Source: Oceanobacillus piezotolerans (GTDB taxonomy: Bacteria > Bacillota > Bacilli > Bacillales > Amphibacillaceae). Taken from it: 64,000 bases of DNA. Below are positions 8,779 through 18,431 of the stretch, one piece after another. A program made the translations under genes and the position numbers. The stretch covers positions 372,001 through 436,000 of the forward strand of contig NZ_RCHR01000002.1 in the NCBI RefSeq assembly GCF_003665065.1, given 5' to 3'. The notes beneath the pieces were generated by a model. The model had not been told where the DNA came from, searched no databases, and worked only from the letters and a program-made list of their open reading frames with translations. Position 1 is the first letter of the stretch, and each line of letters begins with the position of its first letter.

Positions 8779-9696
8779 TCATTCAGGATGATTCTTTCTC
8801 TTTCTTCTAACAAATAGATAAGTGAAAAGCACCAAAACACCGACTAACAAAAACAATAAAATATTTCCAACTACAAACACGAAGATAGCGGATGCTGCGG
8901 TTATAAGGAAATGAATGCTCTTCATGAATTGGTCCTTCGTCTTCTCCCAAGTATTTAACTCCCCTTCGCTTGGCAGACTGGTATTATTCTCTTGCAAGAA
9001 TATCGTCACCGTTGCTAAGTCTGACTTGTTTTCCAAGTAGTTCATCCGACCAACAATTTGCTCAATTTCCTCTTGCACAGTAGCTAAGTCATTGGAAATC
9101 GCTAGTAAATCCTCTGTCTTCTCTGCTTGCTCCATAAATCCAAGTAATCGTTTCTCCACAACTTGCTTCGATGATAACCTTGATTCTAAGTCCACATACT
9201 CTTCTGTAACATCCTGGCCAGACACTGAACTATCGATCACCTTGCTGCTACCATCCTCTACAAGCTGGATAAACGATCGAAAATCCGTTTGTGGAATCCT
9301 GGCTGTAATTTGTCCGCTTGGCGGGTTGCCTTCAGTCGCTCCAAATGTGGAAGACTCCACAACATAGCCATCAAATTCGGCCACCTGATTTTGGATGTTT
9401 GTATACGAGCTCTCAAAGTTCTTTACCTCTACATTTAAATGCGCGTTGTAAATAATTTTTCTCTCCGTATTTGTCTCTACTTGCTGCACCTGCTCCTCAT
9501 TATCCTGTGCTGGAGCAGATTCTTCTGCTTCAGAGAATTCCTCTGAAGGGGTTTCTGGTTCCGCTATTTCCATCTCTTCTGATGAATTCTCCATATCATA
9601 ATTAGCTTCCATGGAACTTTCTTCCCCTGTATTGCTGCAAGCCGAAACAATGACACTCAAAATTAGTAACCATAACATGATTTTCCTCTTTTTCAT
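8779..9696 (-). CDS. DUF4349-family lipoprotein with C-terminal membrane segment
   Basis: The lipoprotein signal ends in VSAC with cysteine 20. A low-complexity Glu/Ser-rich linker follows, then the DUF4349 body (RKIIYNAHLNVEVKNFES, GYVVESSTFG, ARIPQTDFRSFI), a helical coiled stretch (RLSSKQVVEKRLLGFMEQAEKTEDLLAI) and a strong TM near the C-terminus with a basic RRKRK end. The protein is therefore tethered at both ends in the envelope. An upstream in-frame TTG at 9717 exists, but the CAGGGGG site fits the ATG at 9696, giving 305 aa. Function is unknown; the family may sense or bind at the cell surface. Confidence 0.85.
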   Translation of the reverse strand: MKKRKIMLWLLILSVIVSACSNTGEESSMEANYDMENSSEEMEIAEPETPSEEFSEAEESAPAQDNEEQVQQVETNTERKIIYNAHLNVEVKNFESSYTNIQNQVAEFDGYVVESSTFGATEGNPPSGQITARIPQTDFRSFIQLVEDGSSKVIDSSVSGQDVTEEYVDLESRLSSKQVVEKRLLGFMEQAEKTEDLLAISNDLATVQEEIEQIVGRMNYLENKSDLATVTIFLQENNTSLPSEGELNTWEKTKDQFMKSIHFLITAASAIFVFVVGNILLFLLVGVLVLFTYLFVRRKRKNHPE

Positions 9697-9857
9697 TTTG
9701 ACCCCCTGACTGTTCAATCTAATGGAACATGTTTATGTACTTATAGACGAAAAATACTGAAAAATGTTACATAGTCTAAGATACTATTTCGCATATTTCT
9801 TTTTTAAATAGGGAGAATAACCATGAACACTTCACACAAAAGATTGGAGCTAAAAAG

Positions 9858-10547
9858 ATGAAAAGATATATCATCCTTTTTGTAATAAGTATTGCAATTT
9901 CCTTATCAGCTTGTGGTGCACCAAATACACCTGAGGTAAATCAAGACTCACCAACCACTTCTAGTTTAAGAACAAATGCACCAAGTACGTATTATCCACA
10001 AACTCAGAGTCCAGACCATCAAGGAGAAGGCTTTGGCAACAATTTCAGACCGATTAGCATGGAAACAGAACAAGCGCCAAATCAAGAATTACGCAACAAC
10101 TTTCCTAATACGTATAACTATCAGCAAAACCAGCCGGAAATTGATCAAGAAAATGAGAATACAAATGGGTTAAAAGAAATGGAGTATCAAGTGGTAGAAT
10201 TAACCAACGAAGAAAGACAACAAGCAGGTTTAAATCTGCTTGAGATAGACTACACGCTATCCTCTGTTGCCAGAGAAAAATCAAGGGATATGCATGCGAA
10301 TCGCTATTTTTCCCATGAAAGTCCAACATATGGCAGTCCATTTGATATGATGGCTGGTTTTGGTGTGACCTATCGTTCTGCAGGAGAAAATATCGCTATG
10401 GGACAAAGATCAGCCGAACAGGTAGTAGATGATTGGATGAATAGTGAAGGCCACCGAGCAAATATCATGAATGGTGGCTATACACACATTGGTGTTGGTT
10501 ATATTGAGGATGGGAACTACTGGACGCAAATGTTTATTAGGAAATAG
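9858..10547 (+). CDS. CAP/SCP-domain lipoprotein, YkwD-like
   Basis: The signal peptide ends in LSAC (cysteine 19). A Pro/Asn/Gln-rich linker of about 85 residues follows, then a CAP domain: VVELTNEERQQAGLNLL, the SRDMHANRYFSHESP motif with the conserved His, GENIAMG, and HRANIMNGGYTHIGVGY. CAP domains of spore formers occur in surface and spore-associated proteins (YkwD-type); their biochemical activity is poorly known. The 229 aa length is typical of a linker plus one CAP domain. It is transcribed away from the DUF4349 gene and ends at a terminator shared with spoVR. Confidence 0.88.
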   Translation: MKRYIILFVISIAISLSACGAPNTPEVNQDSPTTSSLRTNAPSTYYPQTQSPDHQGEGFGNNFRPISMETEQAPNQELRNNFPNTYNYQQNQPEIDQENENTNGLKEMEYQVVELTNEERQQAGLNLLEIDYTLSSVAREKSRDMHANRYFSHESPTYGSPFDMMAGFGVTYRSAGENIAMGQRSAEQVVDDWMNSEGHRANIMNGGYTHIGVGYIEDGNYWTQMFIRK

Positions 10548-10593
10548 AATTTTAAATTCTAATGTGCTTTATGTAAACTTTAGTGCTATTTAT

Positions 10594-10632
10594 AAAGGAG
10601 AGCGATAGGCCTTGGTCATCGCTCTCCTTTAT
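10594..10632. terminator. Bidirectional terminator between the CAP gene and spoVR
   Basis: AAAGGAGAGCGAT (10594-10606) and its exact complement (10618-10630) form a 13-bp stem with an 11-nt loop between convergent genes. T or A runs lie on both sides. Confidence 0.88.
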
Positions 10633-10633
10633 C

Positions 10634-12043
10634 TTATAAATTACGCTTTGTTATTTTATTGCCATCATAGGAATAAACTGCTCGACGCTCTTCAACTACT
10701 GTTTCCATATGCACAGTTCTTCCCCATAATTGATGAATATATGGCAAAACATGCTCTAAATAATGCAGATCAAGCTCAATTCCTTCATATCCGTGTGATA
10801 AATACAGTTCTCCATTTCGGAGATAATCACCGTTCTCCACCGTAATAAATGGAAAACCGCCATTCACCCGCATGGAAACCAACTGATCACGGACTTGTTC
10901 ATAATCCTTTTCTGTAATTCGGTAATCGCGGCCTTTTTTTTCAAACAAGTACATATCCTCTCGTTGTACCATTTCTTTTGTTAAATAATTGCGGATAAAT
11001 GAAATATCCGATTCTATTTCCCTTACTTCAAAAATCTTCTCCCTGCCTTTACCAGGTTCGATCCCAAGCTTTTTCATTTCTTCCGTTGGGTTATTGTAGC
11101 GCTCCTCGATATCTTCAAAAATTTTAATTCCCAAGTAATATGGATTGATGGAAGTTCTGGAGGGCTGTACCACACCCGCATTTAGCTTAGAATATTCAAT
11201 GGTTTCATCTGTTGTTAGATCAAGCTCTCGCATGATTTGCTGATGCCAGTAGGATGCCCAGCCTTCGTTCATGATTTTCGTCTCTAGCTGTGGCCAAAAA
11301 TACAGCATCTCTTCCCGCATCATCGTTAAAATATCACGCTGCCAGTCCTCTAGTTCCCTGCTGAATTCTTCAATAAACAACAGGAGGTCCTTTTCCGGAT
11401 TGGGAGGAAACTTTCTGTCCTTTTTCCGCTTACGAATTTTCTTCGGTTTTGGCTTTTCCCCAATACTCCATAAATCATCATACTCTGATTTTGGCGCAAT
11501 CAGCTCTTCTTCTTCATCGTCATCCATATCATAGGAGAGCTTTGATTTAATAATCGAAGGATCAATGTGCTCCTGGATGGATAAAACAGCATCTAAGAAT
11601 TTCTCAACCTCATCCTTGCCATAAATCAATTCATATTGGGCAATTCTCTCTGCGGTTGCTGTCATGCTCTCCACCATGTCGCGTCTTGTGTTAGAGAAGC
11701 GAACATTATTCTTGAAGAAATCACAGTGGGCTAAGACGTGGGCAATAATAAGTTTGTTCTGGATTAAACTATTCGTATTCAGCAAAAACGCATAGCATGG
11801 ATCGGAATTAATAACCAATTCATATATTTGGCTTAAACCAAGGTCATACTGCAGCTTCATACGGTGAAATTGCTTTCCAAAGCTCCAATGTGAAAAACGC
11901 GTCGGCATTCCATAGGCACCAAACGTATAAATAATATCTGCAGGACAAATTTCATATCGCATCGAATAAAAGTCTAAGCCAAAATCTTCCGCGATTTCGG
12001 TTATTTCGGCAATAGCATAACGAAGCTCCTTTGTCATTGACAA
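10634..12043 (-). CDS. spoVR: SpoVR family protein
   Basis: The 469-aa protein matches the SpoVR/YcgB family over its length: [36 protein letters not shown] at the start, [10 protein letters not shown], and the [16 protein letters not shown] motif in the middle. SpoVR is needed for normal spore cortex formation in B. subtilis, and family members are genetically linked to PrkA and YhbH kinase-type systems. A TTG start after GGAGGGG is used; an ATG two codons later is less well spaced. It lies on the same strand as yhbH and prkA, separated from them by one small plus-strand gene and the repeat array. Confidence 0.93.
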   Translation of the reverse strand: MSMTKELRYAIAEITEIAEDFGLDFYSMRYEICPADIIYTFGAYGMPTRFSHWSFGKQFHRMKLQYDLGLSQIYELVINSDPCYAFLLNTNSLIQNKLIIAHVLAHCDFFKNNVRFSNTRRDMVESMTATAERIAQYELIYGKDEVEKFLDAVLSIQEHIDPSIIKSKLSYDMDDDEEEELIAPKSEYDDLWSIGEKPKPKKIRKRKKDRKFPPNPEKDLLLFIEEFSRELEDWQRDILTMMREEMLYFWPQLETKIMNEGWASYWHQQIMRELDLTTDETIEYSKLNAGVVQPSRTSINPYYLGIKIFEDIEERYNNPTEEMKKLGIEPGKGREKIFEVREIESDISFIRNYLTKEMVQREDMYLFEKKGRDYRITEKDYEQVRDQLVSMRVNGGFPFITVENGDYLRNGELYLSHGYEGIELDLHYLEHVLPYIHQLWGRTVHMETVVEERRAVYSYDGNKITKRNL

Positions 12044-12200
12044 CGAATATCCCCTCCAATAGAGCTTTTTCTCTTATTCACAAACAAAATCCTTTTTATA
12101 GTGTATGAAGCAAATGACAAAATAATGAACTTAACCAGCAAGTAAAATCATGCATGATTTCTTAGAAACAAGGACATTTTAACAAGTAGGAGGGATGAGT

Positions 12201-12551
12201 ATGGAGCCAGTTTTTTTATCAATAGAAGAATTTAACGAGTTAATGAAACAATGGAACGGAAGAAAAATAAAAATTACCAAACATGAGCTGGATGATTTTG
12301 ATGAAACTTTAATGAATTTATCAGCTATTTCATATTCGAAAGAAGCAACCCGTTCAGATGATTATGTGTCATTGTATTCAATGCAGTTAAATGGTAGTGG
12401 TGTTATAGAAACAACCTTAAATGAATATCAGCCACTCCCATCGCAATTATATGAAATTCCATTAGAGGACAGCGCTTTATATGAATTTGATGGATCTCGC
12501 TTTATTGTCAGCACCTCACGTGGGGTGTATACGATAGAATTATTAGTTTAA
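12201..12551 (+). CDS. Hypothetical protein, 116 aa
   Basis: A small acidic protein beginning MEPVFLSIEEFNELMKQW and ending with a beta-rich FIVSTSRGVYTIELLV. No signal peptide, membrane segment or known motif is visible. ATG 12195 directly abuts the AGGAGGG site, so ATG 12201, at 6-bp spacing, is the better start. It stands alone on the plus strand between two minus-strand genes of the spoVR group, with a terminator about 80 bp after its stop. Codon usage resembles its neighbours. I do not recognise a family. Confidence 0.75.
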   Translation: MEPVFLSIEEFNELMKQWNGRKIKITKHELDDFDETLMNLSAISYSKEATRSDDYVSLYSMQLNGSGVIETTLNEYQPLPSQLYEIPLEDSALYEFDGSRFIVSTSRGVYTIELLV

Positions 12552-12632
12552 TTTTTTTCAGGAAATAAGAAAGCATGAATTTCCCTACTGCAAAAGTGTA
12601 ACGACGGCATTTCCCTAAAAGCTAATACACTT

Positions 12633-12663
12633 AAGAAATCAGTATTGCTGCTGATTTCTTTTC
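12633..12663 (+). terminator. Terminator after the 116-aa gene
   Basis: AAGAAATCAG (12633-12642) pairs with CTGATTTCTT (12651-12660) with an 8-nt loop and trailing T residues. Confidence 0.75.
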
Positions 12664-12718
12664 CATTTTCTTTGCTGAAAGTGCTGCTAGTTTGGTGTAA
12701 CTTTTGATCGGAAGTGGT

Positions 12719-13264
12719 GTTTTACTTCTCGAGGGCGATGTTCATTCTCCCGAGGGCGATGTTTCTCCTCTCGAGGGTGATGTTCTGCTTCTCGAAGGCG
12801 ATGCTTACCTACTCGAGGGCGACGTTTCTCCTCTCAAGGGTGATATTCTGCTTCTCGAAGGCGATGCTTACCTACTCGAGGGCTATGTTTCTCCTCTCAA
12901 GGGTGATGTTCTGCTTCTCGAAGGCGATGCTTACCCACTCGAGGGCTATGTTTCTCCTCTCAAGGGTGATGTTCTGCTTCTCGAAGGCGATGCTTACCTA
13001 CTCGAGGGCGATTTTTCTCCTCTCAAGTGTGATGTTCTGCTTCTCGAAGGCGATGCTTACCCACTCGAGGGCTATGTTTCTCCTCTCAAGGGTGATGTTC
13101 TGCTTCTCGAAGGCGATGCTTACCCACTCGAGGGCGATTTTTCTTCTCTCGAGAGCGATGTTTCTCCTCTCGAGGGCGATGTTCTGCTTCTCAAAGGCGA
13201 TGTTTACCCACTCAAGGTCGATTTTACCCCTCTCGAAGACGATAACTGCTTGTTCAAAAGCGAT
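12719..13264. repeat. Minisatellite: 26 units of 21 bp
   Basis: Exactly 546 bp divides into 26 units of 21 bp with a CTCGAGGGCGAT-like core. A higher-order 63-bp unit of three variants (A: GTTCTGCTTCTCGAAGGCGAT-like, B: GCTTACCTACTCGAGGG-type, C: GTTTCTCCTCTCAAGGG-type) repeats several times in the middle. Because 21 is a multiple of three, two plus-strand frames and one minus-strand frame stay open. One frame would encode a heptapeptide ending LEGD repeated, another SRAMFLL-type repeats. None has a convincing ribosome binding site, so I treat it as a non-coding tandem array. It fills the gap between the 116-aa gene and yhbH. Confidence 0.9.
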
Positions 13265-13307
13265 GCTCACACTAAAGTATCTCAATCCCTACTCCATCTA
13301 ACAATAC

Positions 13308-13328
13308 AAAAACCCCCCATTCGGGAGG
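13308..13328 (-). terminator. Terminator of yhbH
   Basis: On the minus strand CCTCCC-GAAT-GGGGGG followed by TTTTT starts directly after the yhbH stop codon. Confidence 0.82.
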
Positions 13329-14492
13329 CTAGACAGCTGCTTCTTCTTTTATAAAGAAGGTTTTCATTGCGTTATAAACATCGCGTTTTTCTTTCAATAT
13401 ATAATAACGGAATTTCGGATCGTCAATATTTCGGTAGGCATTCATTAATGTAGAATAACGATTATAACCATTTACTTCGCCATAGCCAAACATTGCCGAT
13501 ACATCCATTATCTCTTTTACTAATTCAATACATTTCGCGTTATCGGACGTAATATTCTCTCCATCTGAAAAATGGAATGGATAGATATTATAACGTGTCG
13601 GACTATATTTCCCTTGGATCAATTCCAATGCTTTCATATAAGCCGATGAACAAATCGTCCCTCCGCTTTCCCCTTTATTAAAAAAGTCATCCTCTGAAAC
13701 TACCTTTGCTTCTGTATGATGAGCAATGAATTCGATTGAAACGGATTCATATTTTGTCCGTAAAAAGCGTGTCATCCAGAAAAAGAAGCTTCTTGCCATA
13801 TACTTCTCAAAAGTTCCCATAGAGGCACTTGTATCCATCATCGCAAGAACAACGGCTTTTGATTCTGGCTTTATAACTTCATTCCATGTTTTAAAACGTA
13901 AATCATCATTCCTTATCGGGGCTATGGAACTTTTTCCTTCCCTCGCATTTCGTTTTAAAGCCGTTAATATCGTTCGCTTTTTATCAATATTACCCATTAA
14001 CCCTTTTTTACGTACATCATTGAATTCAATCTTTTCAACCGTAATTTCATCTTGTTCTTTTCTTTGAAGATTTGGTAATTCCAGGTCTTTAAATAAAGCT
14101 TCCTCTACCTCTTCAATCGACACTTCCGCTTCATAATAGTCAGATCCTGGCTGGTTTCCAGCTTGCTTTCCTTGCCCCTGCCCTTTCTCACCTGATGATG
14201 GTTCACGTGCGATAACATCCCCTACCTGACTATCCCCATCTCCCTGGCCAACATGTTTATTTTTATTATAGCTGTAGCGAATTTTGTACTCATCTAAAGA
14301 GCGAATCGGGATCTTCACTACTTCCCGGCCGTTTGAAAGAATAATATTTTCTTCTGTTATCAAATCGGGCAAATTATTTTTTATGGCATCCTTTACTTTT
14401 TCAATATGCCGTTGTTGATCCTGATAGCCTTTTCGATGGAGAGACCAGTCTTCCTGAGAAACAACAAAGTTCGTTTTCTGCTTTTCCGACAA
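13329..14492 (-). CDS. yhbH: YhbH/UPF0229 family stress protein
   Basis: The 387-aa protein belongs to the YhbH/YeaH (DUF444) family. It has an N-terminal [18 protein letters not shown] region, a Gly/Gln-rich linker, and a von Willebrand A-like domain with the MIDAS-like DTSAS at residues 220-224 and [14 protein letters not shown]. The family acts with the PrkA kinase in stress and sporulation programmes; the mechanism is unclear. TTG start preceded by AAAGGAGAGG. prkA lies 190 bp upstream with its own terminator between, so the two genes have separate transcription units here or only partial readthrough. Confidence 0.93.
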   Translation of the reverse strand: MSEKQKTNFVVSQEDWSLHRKGYQDQQRHIEKVKDAIKNNLPDLITEENIILSNGREVVKIPIRSLDEYKIRYSYNKNKHVGQGDGDSQVGDVIAREPSSGEKGQGQGKQAGNQPGSDYYEAEVSIEEVEEALFKDLELPNLQRKEQDEITVEKIEFNDVRKKGLMGNIDKKRTILTALKRNAREGKSSIAPIRNDDLRFKTWNEVIKPESKAVVLAMMDTSASMGTFEKYMARSFFFWMTRFLRTKYESVSIEFIAHHTEAKVVSEDDFFNKGESGGTICSSAYMKALELIQGKYSPTRYNIYPFHFSDGENITSDNAKCIELVKEIMDVSAMFGYGEVNGYNRYSTLMNAYRNIDDPKFRYYILKEKRDVYNAMKTFFIKEEAAV

Positions 14493-14625
14493 ATCGAACC
14501 TCTCCTTTATAAATTTGAATTTTCTGTTATTTATCTATAAGTAGACAATTTAAAGTGTTTATCGTGCTTTTATTTATATTATGCAAGACGAGTTTACTTA
14601 TTGCTATTTTTAAAAGAAATAGATT

Positions 14626-14659
14626 AAAAAACAGAGCTAAATAATGAATTAGCCCTGTT
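14626..14659 (-). terminator. Terminator of prkA
   Basis: On the minus strand AACAGGGCTAA pairs with TTTAGCTCTGTT across a short loop and is followed by TTTTTT. It lies between prkA and yhbH. Confidence 0.82.
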
Positions 14660-14682
14660 CCAATTTTGGTTATCATCGCCAA

Positions 14683-16578
14683 TTATCTATTTAATAAGCT
14701 ACCAACATAACGAAGCAGTTCATTTGCAGAAGTAGAATTGTATCCATATTCATCTATTAATCTAGCAATAACCTCGTTAACCTTCTTCAACTGTGACTCA
14801 TCAGGTGTTTTAGATGAAGTTGTTATCTTCACAACATCCTTCAGATCTGCAAAAAGTTTCTTCTGTATCGCTTCTCTTAAACGCTCGTGAGAATTATAAT
14901 CGAATCGCTTTCCTTTTCTCGCAAATGCAGACAATCGAATTAATATTTCTTCACGGAATGCCTTCTTCGCATTTTCTGAAATACCAATTTGCTCTTCAAT
15001 CGAACGCATTAATTTTTCATCTGGATTCATTTCTTCGCCTGTCAATGGATCACGTAATTTATTTTTGTTGCAGTATGCTTCCACATTATCTAAATAATTA
15101 TCCATAAGTGTCTTCGCAGATTCTTCATAAGAATATACAAAAGCTTTCTGTACTTCTTTCTTAGCAATATCATCGTACTCTTTACGAGCAATCGCGATAT
15201 AATTCATAAACTTTTCTTTATCATCACTGGAAATCGATGGATGCTGGTCAAGCCCATCCTTTAAAGAGCGCAGTACATCAAGTGCATTAATCGAAGGTAC
15301 TTCCTTACGAATAATGGTAGAAGAAATACGATTAATAACATAGCGCGGATCAATTCCATCCATGCCTTCATCCTGGTATTCCCGCTTCATTTCTTCTACG
15401 TCCACTTGATTGAAGCCTTCGACATCCTGCCCATCATATAACCTAAGTTTCTTCAGTAAATCCACACCTTGCTTCTTGGATTCCTTTAATCTAGTTAAAA
15501 TCGAGAAAGTAGCCGCTACTTTGAAAGCATGCGGAGCAATATGAACATGTGCCATATCACTCGTGCGAATCATCTTTTCATAGATCCTTTCTTCTTCGCT
15601 AACACGTAAATTATATGGTATCGGCATGACAATGATACGGGAATGCAAGGCTTCATTTTTCTTATTCGAAATGAATGAACGATATTCTGCCTCATTCGTG
15701 TGAGCTACTATCAATTCATCTGCCGAAATTAAAGCGAACCTGCCTGCTTTAAAATTCCCTTCCTGCGTTAAAGATAATAAGTGCCATAGAAACTTCTCAT
15801 CCGACTTCAAGATTTCCTGGAACTCCATCATCCCTCTGTTTGCTTTATTTAATTCTCCGTCAAACCGGTAGGCTCTCGGATCGGACTCTGACCCGTATTC
15901 GGCAATGGTTGAAAAATCAATGCTTCCTGTTAAATCTGCAATATCTTGTGATTTGGGATCTGACGGGCTAAACGTTCCAATCCCAACACGCTTATCCTCT
16001 GAGAAAAATATCCTTTCTACTAATACATCCTCAATTCGACTATCATATTCCTTTTCCAATCGCATCGTATTTAATGGGGATAAGCTTCCCTCAATGCGAA
16101 TACCATATTCCTCATAAAATTCTTCCCTTAGGTGATGTGGAATAAGATGCAACGGGTCTTCATGCATTGGGCAGCCTTTAATTGCATATACTGCACCAGC
16201 ATCTGTTCTTGAATATTGCTCTAATCCCCTTTTTAGTATACTTACTATCGTAGACTTCCCACCACTAACTGGACCCATTAATAAGAGAATTCGCTTTCTT
16301 ACATCTAGACGCTTCGCTGCAGGGTGAAAATATTCTTCCACTAATTTTTCCAAAGCTTCCTCTAAACCAAAAATTTCATTCTCAAAGAACTTATATTTCT
16401 TTAATCCATTACTATTCTCGATCCCAGCATCTTTTATCATATTAAATACACGTGAATGTGCAGATTGCGCTACCTCTGGTCTTTCCTTAATAATATCCAA
16501 GTATTCCGCGAAAGTACCTTCCCACTTCAATCTCTCTTCTTCTTCTCGATAGCCCTTTACTTTACCAAGTATATCCAT
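14683..16578 (-). CDS. prkA: PrkA-type AAA+ serine protein kinase
   Basis: A 631-aa protein, the standard PrkA length. The P-loop GPVSGGKST is at residues 102-110 in an AAA+ domain, followed by the long helical C-terminal domain. Motifs such as CPMHEDPLHLIP and IVAHTNEAEYRSF are typical of the family. PrkA works with YhbH and SpoVR in sporulation and starvation; its kinase or protease-like activity has been debated. GGAGGGGAG precedes the ATG. It is divergent from ppx, with about 240 bp between that holds the ppx promoter; I could not place the prkA promoter. Confidence 0.95.
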   Translation of the reverse strand: MDILGKVKGYREEEERLKWEGTFAEYLDIIKERPEVAQSAHSRVFNMIKDAGIENSNGLKKYKFFENEIFGLEEALEKLVEEYFHPAAKRLDVRKRILLLMGPVSGGKSTIVSILKRGLEQYSRTDAGAVYAIKGCPMHEDPLHLIPHHLREEFYEEYGIRIEGSLSPLNTMRLEKEYDSRIEDVLVERIFFSEDKRVGIGTFSPSDPKSQDIADLTGSIDFSTIAEYGSESDPRAYRFDGELNKANRGMMEFQEILKSDEKFLWHLLSLTQEGNFKAGRFALISADELIVAHTNEAEYRSFISNKKNEALHSRIIVMPIPYNLRVSEEERIYEKMIRTSDMAHVHIAPHAFKVAATFSILTRLKESKKQGVDLLKKLRLYDGQDVEGFNQVDVEEMKREYQDEGMDGIDPRYVINRISSTIIRKEVPSINALDVLRSLKDGLDQHPSISSDDKEKFMNYIAIARKEYDDIAKKEVQKAFVYSYEESAKTLMDNYLDNVEAYCNKNKLRDPLTGEEMNPDEKLMRSIEEQIGISENAKKAFREEILIRLSAFARKGKRFDYNSHERLREAIQKKLFADLKDVVKITTSSKTPDESQLKKVNEVIARLIDEYGYNSTSANELLRYVGSLLNR

Positions 16579-16766
16579 CTATATTCTCCCCTCCATGTAG
16601 ATGTAGTCCCGTGGTTTATACATCATATGCACGTACATCTTGTCTCATTCACAGCAAGTTCTTACCCTTCTCCAGCTGCTGCATTTTTTTACAAGAATCG
16701 ACAATCAGGGTATATTACCCGGGAAATATGTAATGAATTATCATACAATCTCTTCCAGGTAAATGA

Positions 16767-16795
16767 CTGACACGAATTTCGATTCCTGTTATATT
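16767..16795 (+). promoter_or_regulatory. Sigma-A-like promoter of ppx
   Basis: CTGACA (16767-16772) and TATATT (16790-16795) are spaced by 17 bp, about 25 bp before the ATG at 16822. Confidence 0.6.
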
Positions 16796-16821
16796 TATAT
16801 GTATATGAGGTGATTCATTTT

Positions 16822-18348
16822 ATGCAAAAAAATTATTACGCCGTTATAGATATTGGTTCAAATACCATGCGACTAGTCATCTATTCACAAATCAAAACTG
16901 GACGGTTACATGAAGTAGAAAACGTAAAATCAGTTGCTAGACTAAGGAATTACCTTGACGCAGGCAACGAATTAACAGAAGAAGGCATCCATAAGATGCT
17001 ATCCACATTAAAGAGTTTTAAAGAAGTAATTGAAATCTATTCCCTATCCCAATTGTCTGTTGTAGCAACCGCAACGATTCGCCAAGCGACAAATAAAGAA
17101 GAGATAAAGAGAATCGTGCAAGAGAAATTGGGATGGGAAATGCGCATTCTTTCTGAAAAGGAAGAAGCCTATTATGGTTATTTATCTGTCGTTAACTCCA
17201 CTTCTATAGCAGAGGGAATTACAGTAGATATCGGTGGAGGTAGTACGGAAGTAACATACTTTAAAGATCGAGTGATTAGACATTCCCATAGTTTCCCTTT
17301 CGGTGCCTTAACATTAAAGAGCTTTTTCACTGAATATCAGGGAGAGAAAGCAGTATCTAAGCTGCGTAAATTCCTGACAGAGCAATTTAATAGCTTAGAC
17401 TGGTTAAAAGAGAGGCACGTAGCCTTAATTGGAATTGGTGGAAGTGCCCGTAACCTTGCACAGATTGACCAAAGCATGAAGGATTATCCGTTAGCGGGAC
17501 TCCATCAGTATCAAATGAATAACAAAGATATTGCGCAAGTATTAAATCAGCTTTCGCCTCTATCCAAGGCTGAATTAGAGAAAGTGGATGGTTTATCGAC
17601 AGATCGAGCAGATACCATTGTCCCTGCCATAACGGTTTTCCTAACCCTGTATGAAACCATCTCAGCTACCGGATTTATCTTAAGCAGGAAAGGGCTCCGT
17701 GATGGCGTCTTTTATGAAAAACTGACGCAAGACTTAGATAATCGACTTTATCCTAATGTATTGCAGGATAGTATTGAAGAACTTATGCATCAATACAATC
17801 TTGATGAAAAACATAATCAATATATGCAGTTTCTAACCAGAAAAGTATTTAACGGCTTTAAGGAAAAGGAACTAGGATCGCTTTCTGAAAGTGATTGGAT
17901 GTTGTTGGAGCGTGCATGCTGTGTATATAATTTGGGAGAATATATTGATTCGGAATCAAGTGCACAGCATACCTTCTATCTGTTAGCGAATCGCACTATA
18001 GACGGTTTAATGCATATTGATCGTCTTAAGCTTGCATTACTCGCATCGTTTAAAAGTAAAAATATTTTTAAACAGTTTATACTTCCATATGAGGATTGGT
18101 TTTCAAAAGAAGAGAAAGACAAATTAAGTCTCCTTGGCGCCATTTTAAAATTTTCTTACTGTCTCGATGCAACCAAAAGACAGGTTGTAGTGGATTTGGA
18201 TGTAGAAACGAAGGGTAAACAAATGGAAGTAACGATTTATTGTAATAAAGATTATAAGCCCGAGGAATACCAAGCTACCAAACAAAAGAAACATATTGAA
18301 AAAGCATTAAATAAAAATTTGGTTCTTCAATTTCAAGCAATAGATTAA
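16822..18348 (+). CDS. ppx: Exopolyphosphatase, Ppx/GppA family
   Basis: Two-lobed ASKHA-fold phosphatase. The phosphate-1 motif DIGSNTMRLVIY (residues 9-20) and the phosphate-2 motif VDIGGGSTEVTYF bind polyphosphate or pppGpp. A C-terminal helical HD-like region follows. It removes terminal phosphates from polyphosphate. An in-frame GTG at 16810 would add four residues, but AGGTGA sits eight bases before ATG 16822, which I choose (508 aa). ppk follows 83 bp downstream with a possible own promoter, so degradation and synthesis of polyphosphate are encoded together. Confidence 0.93.
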   Translation: MQKNYYAVIDIGSNTMRLVIYSQIKTGRLHEVENVKSVARLRNYLDAGNELTEEGIHKMLSTLKSFKEVIEIYSLSQLSVVATATIRQATNKEEIKRIVQEKLGWEMRILSEKEEAYYGYLSVVNSTSIAEGITVDIGGGSTEVTYFKDRVIRHSHSFPFGALTLKSFFTEYQGEKAVSKLRKFLTEQFNSLDWLKERHVALIGIGGSARNLAQIDQSMKDYPLAGLHQYQMNNKDIAQVLNQLSPLSKAELEKVDGLSTDRADTIVPAITVFLTLYETISATGFILSRKGLRDGVFYEKLTQDLDNRLYPNVLQDSIEELMHQYNLDEKHNQYMQFLTRKVFNGFKEKELGSLSESDWMLLERACCVYNLGEYIDSESSAQHTFYLLANRTIDGLMHIDRLKLALLASFKSKNIFKQFILPYEDWFSKEEKDKLSLLGAILKFSYCLDATKRQVVVDLDVETKGKQMEVTIYCNKDYKPEEYQATKQKKHIEKALNKNLVLQFQAID

Positions 18349-18370
18349 ACTGAATTAAATCTTTTAAACC

Positions 18371-18402
18371 TTGAATGATAATCGGTATATCTCTAATATA
18401 AT
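18371..18402 (+). promoter_or_regulatory. Possible internal promoter before ppk
   Basis: TTGAAT (18371-18376) lies 17 bp from TAATAT (18394-18399) or 20 bp from TATAAT (18397-18402). Either could give ppk independent expression. Confidence 0.4.
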
Positions 18403-18431
18403 AGTTAGAGAAAGAAAAGGGTGATGATAAT

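Noticed and set aside
12704..13354. A 216-aa plus-strand frame with repeated LEGD heptads, an overlapping 195-aa frame and a 95-aa minus-strand frame.
   Set aside because: They come from a 21-bp tandem array whose length keeps any stop-free frame open. None has a ribosome binding site.
13329..16578. A yhbH-prkA operon.
   Set aside because: A good terminator at 14626-14659 separates them, so I do not claim a single transcript.
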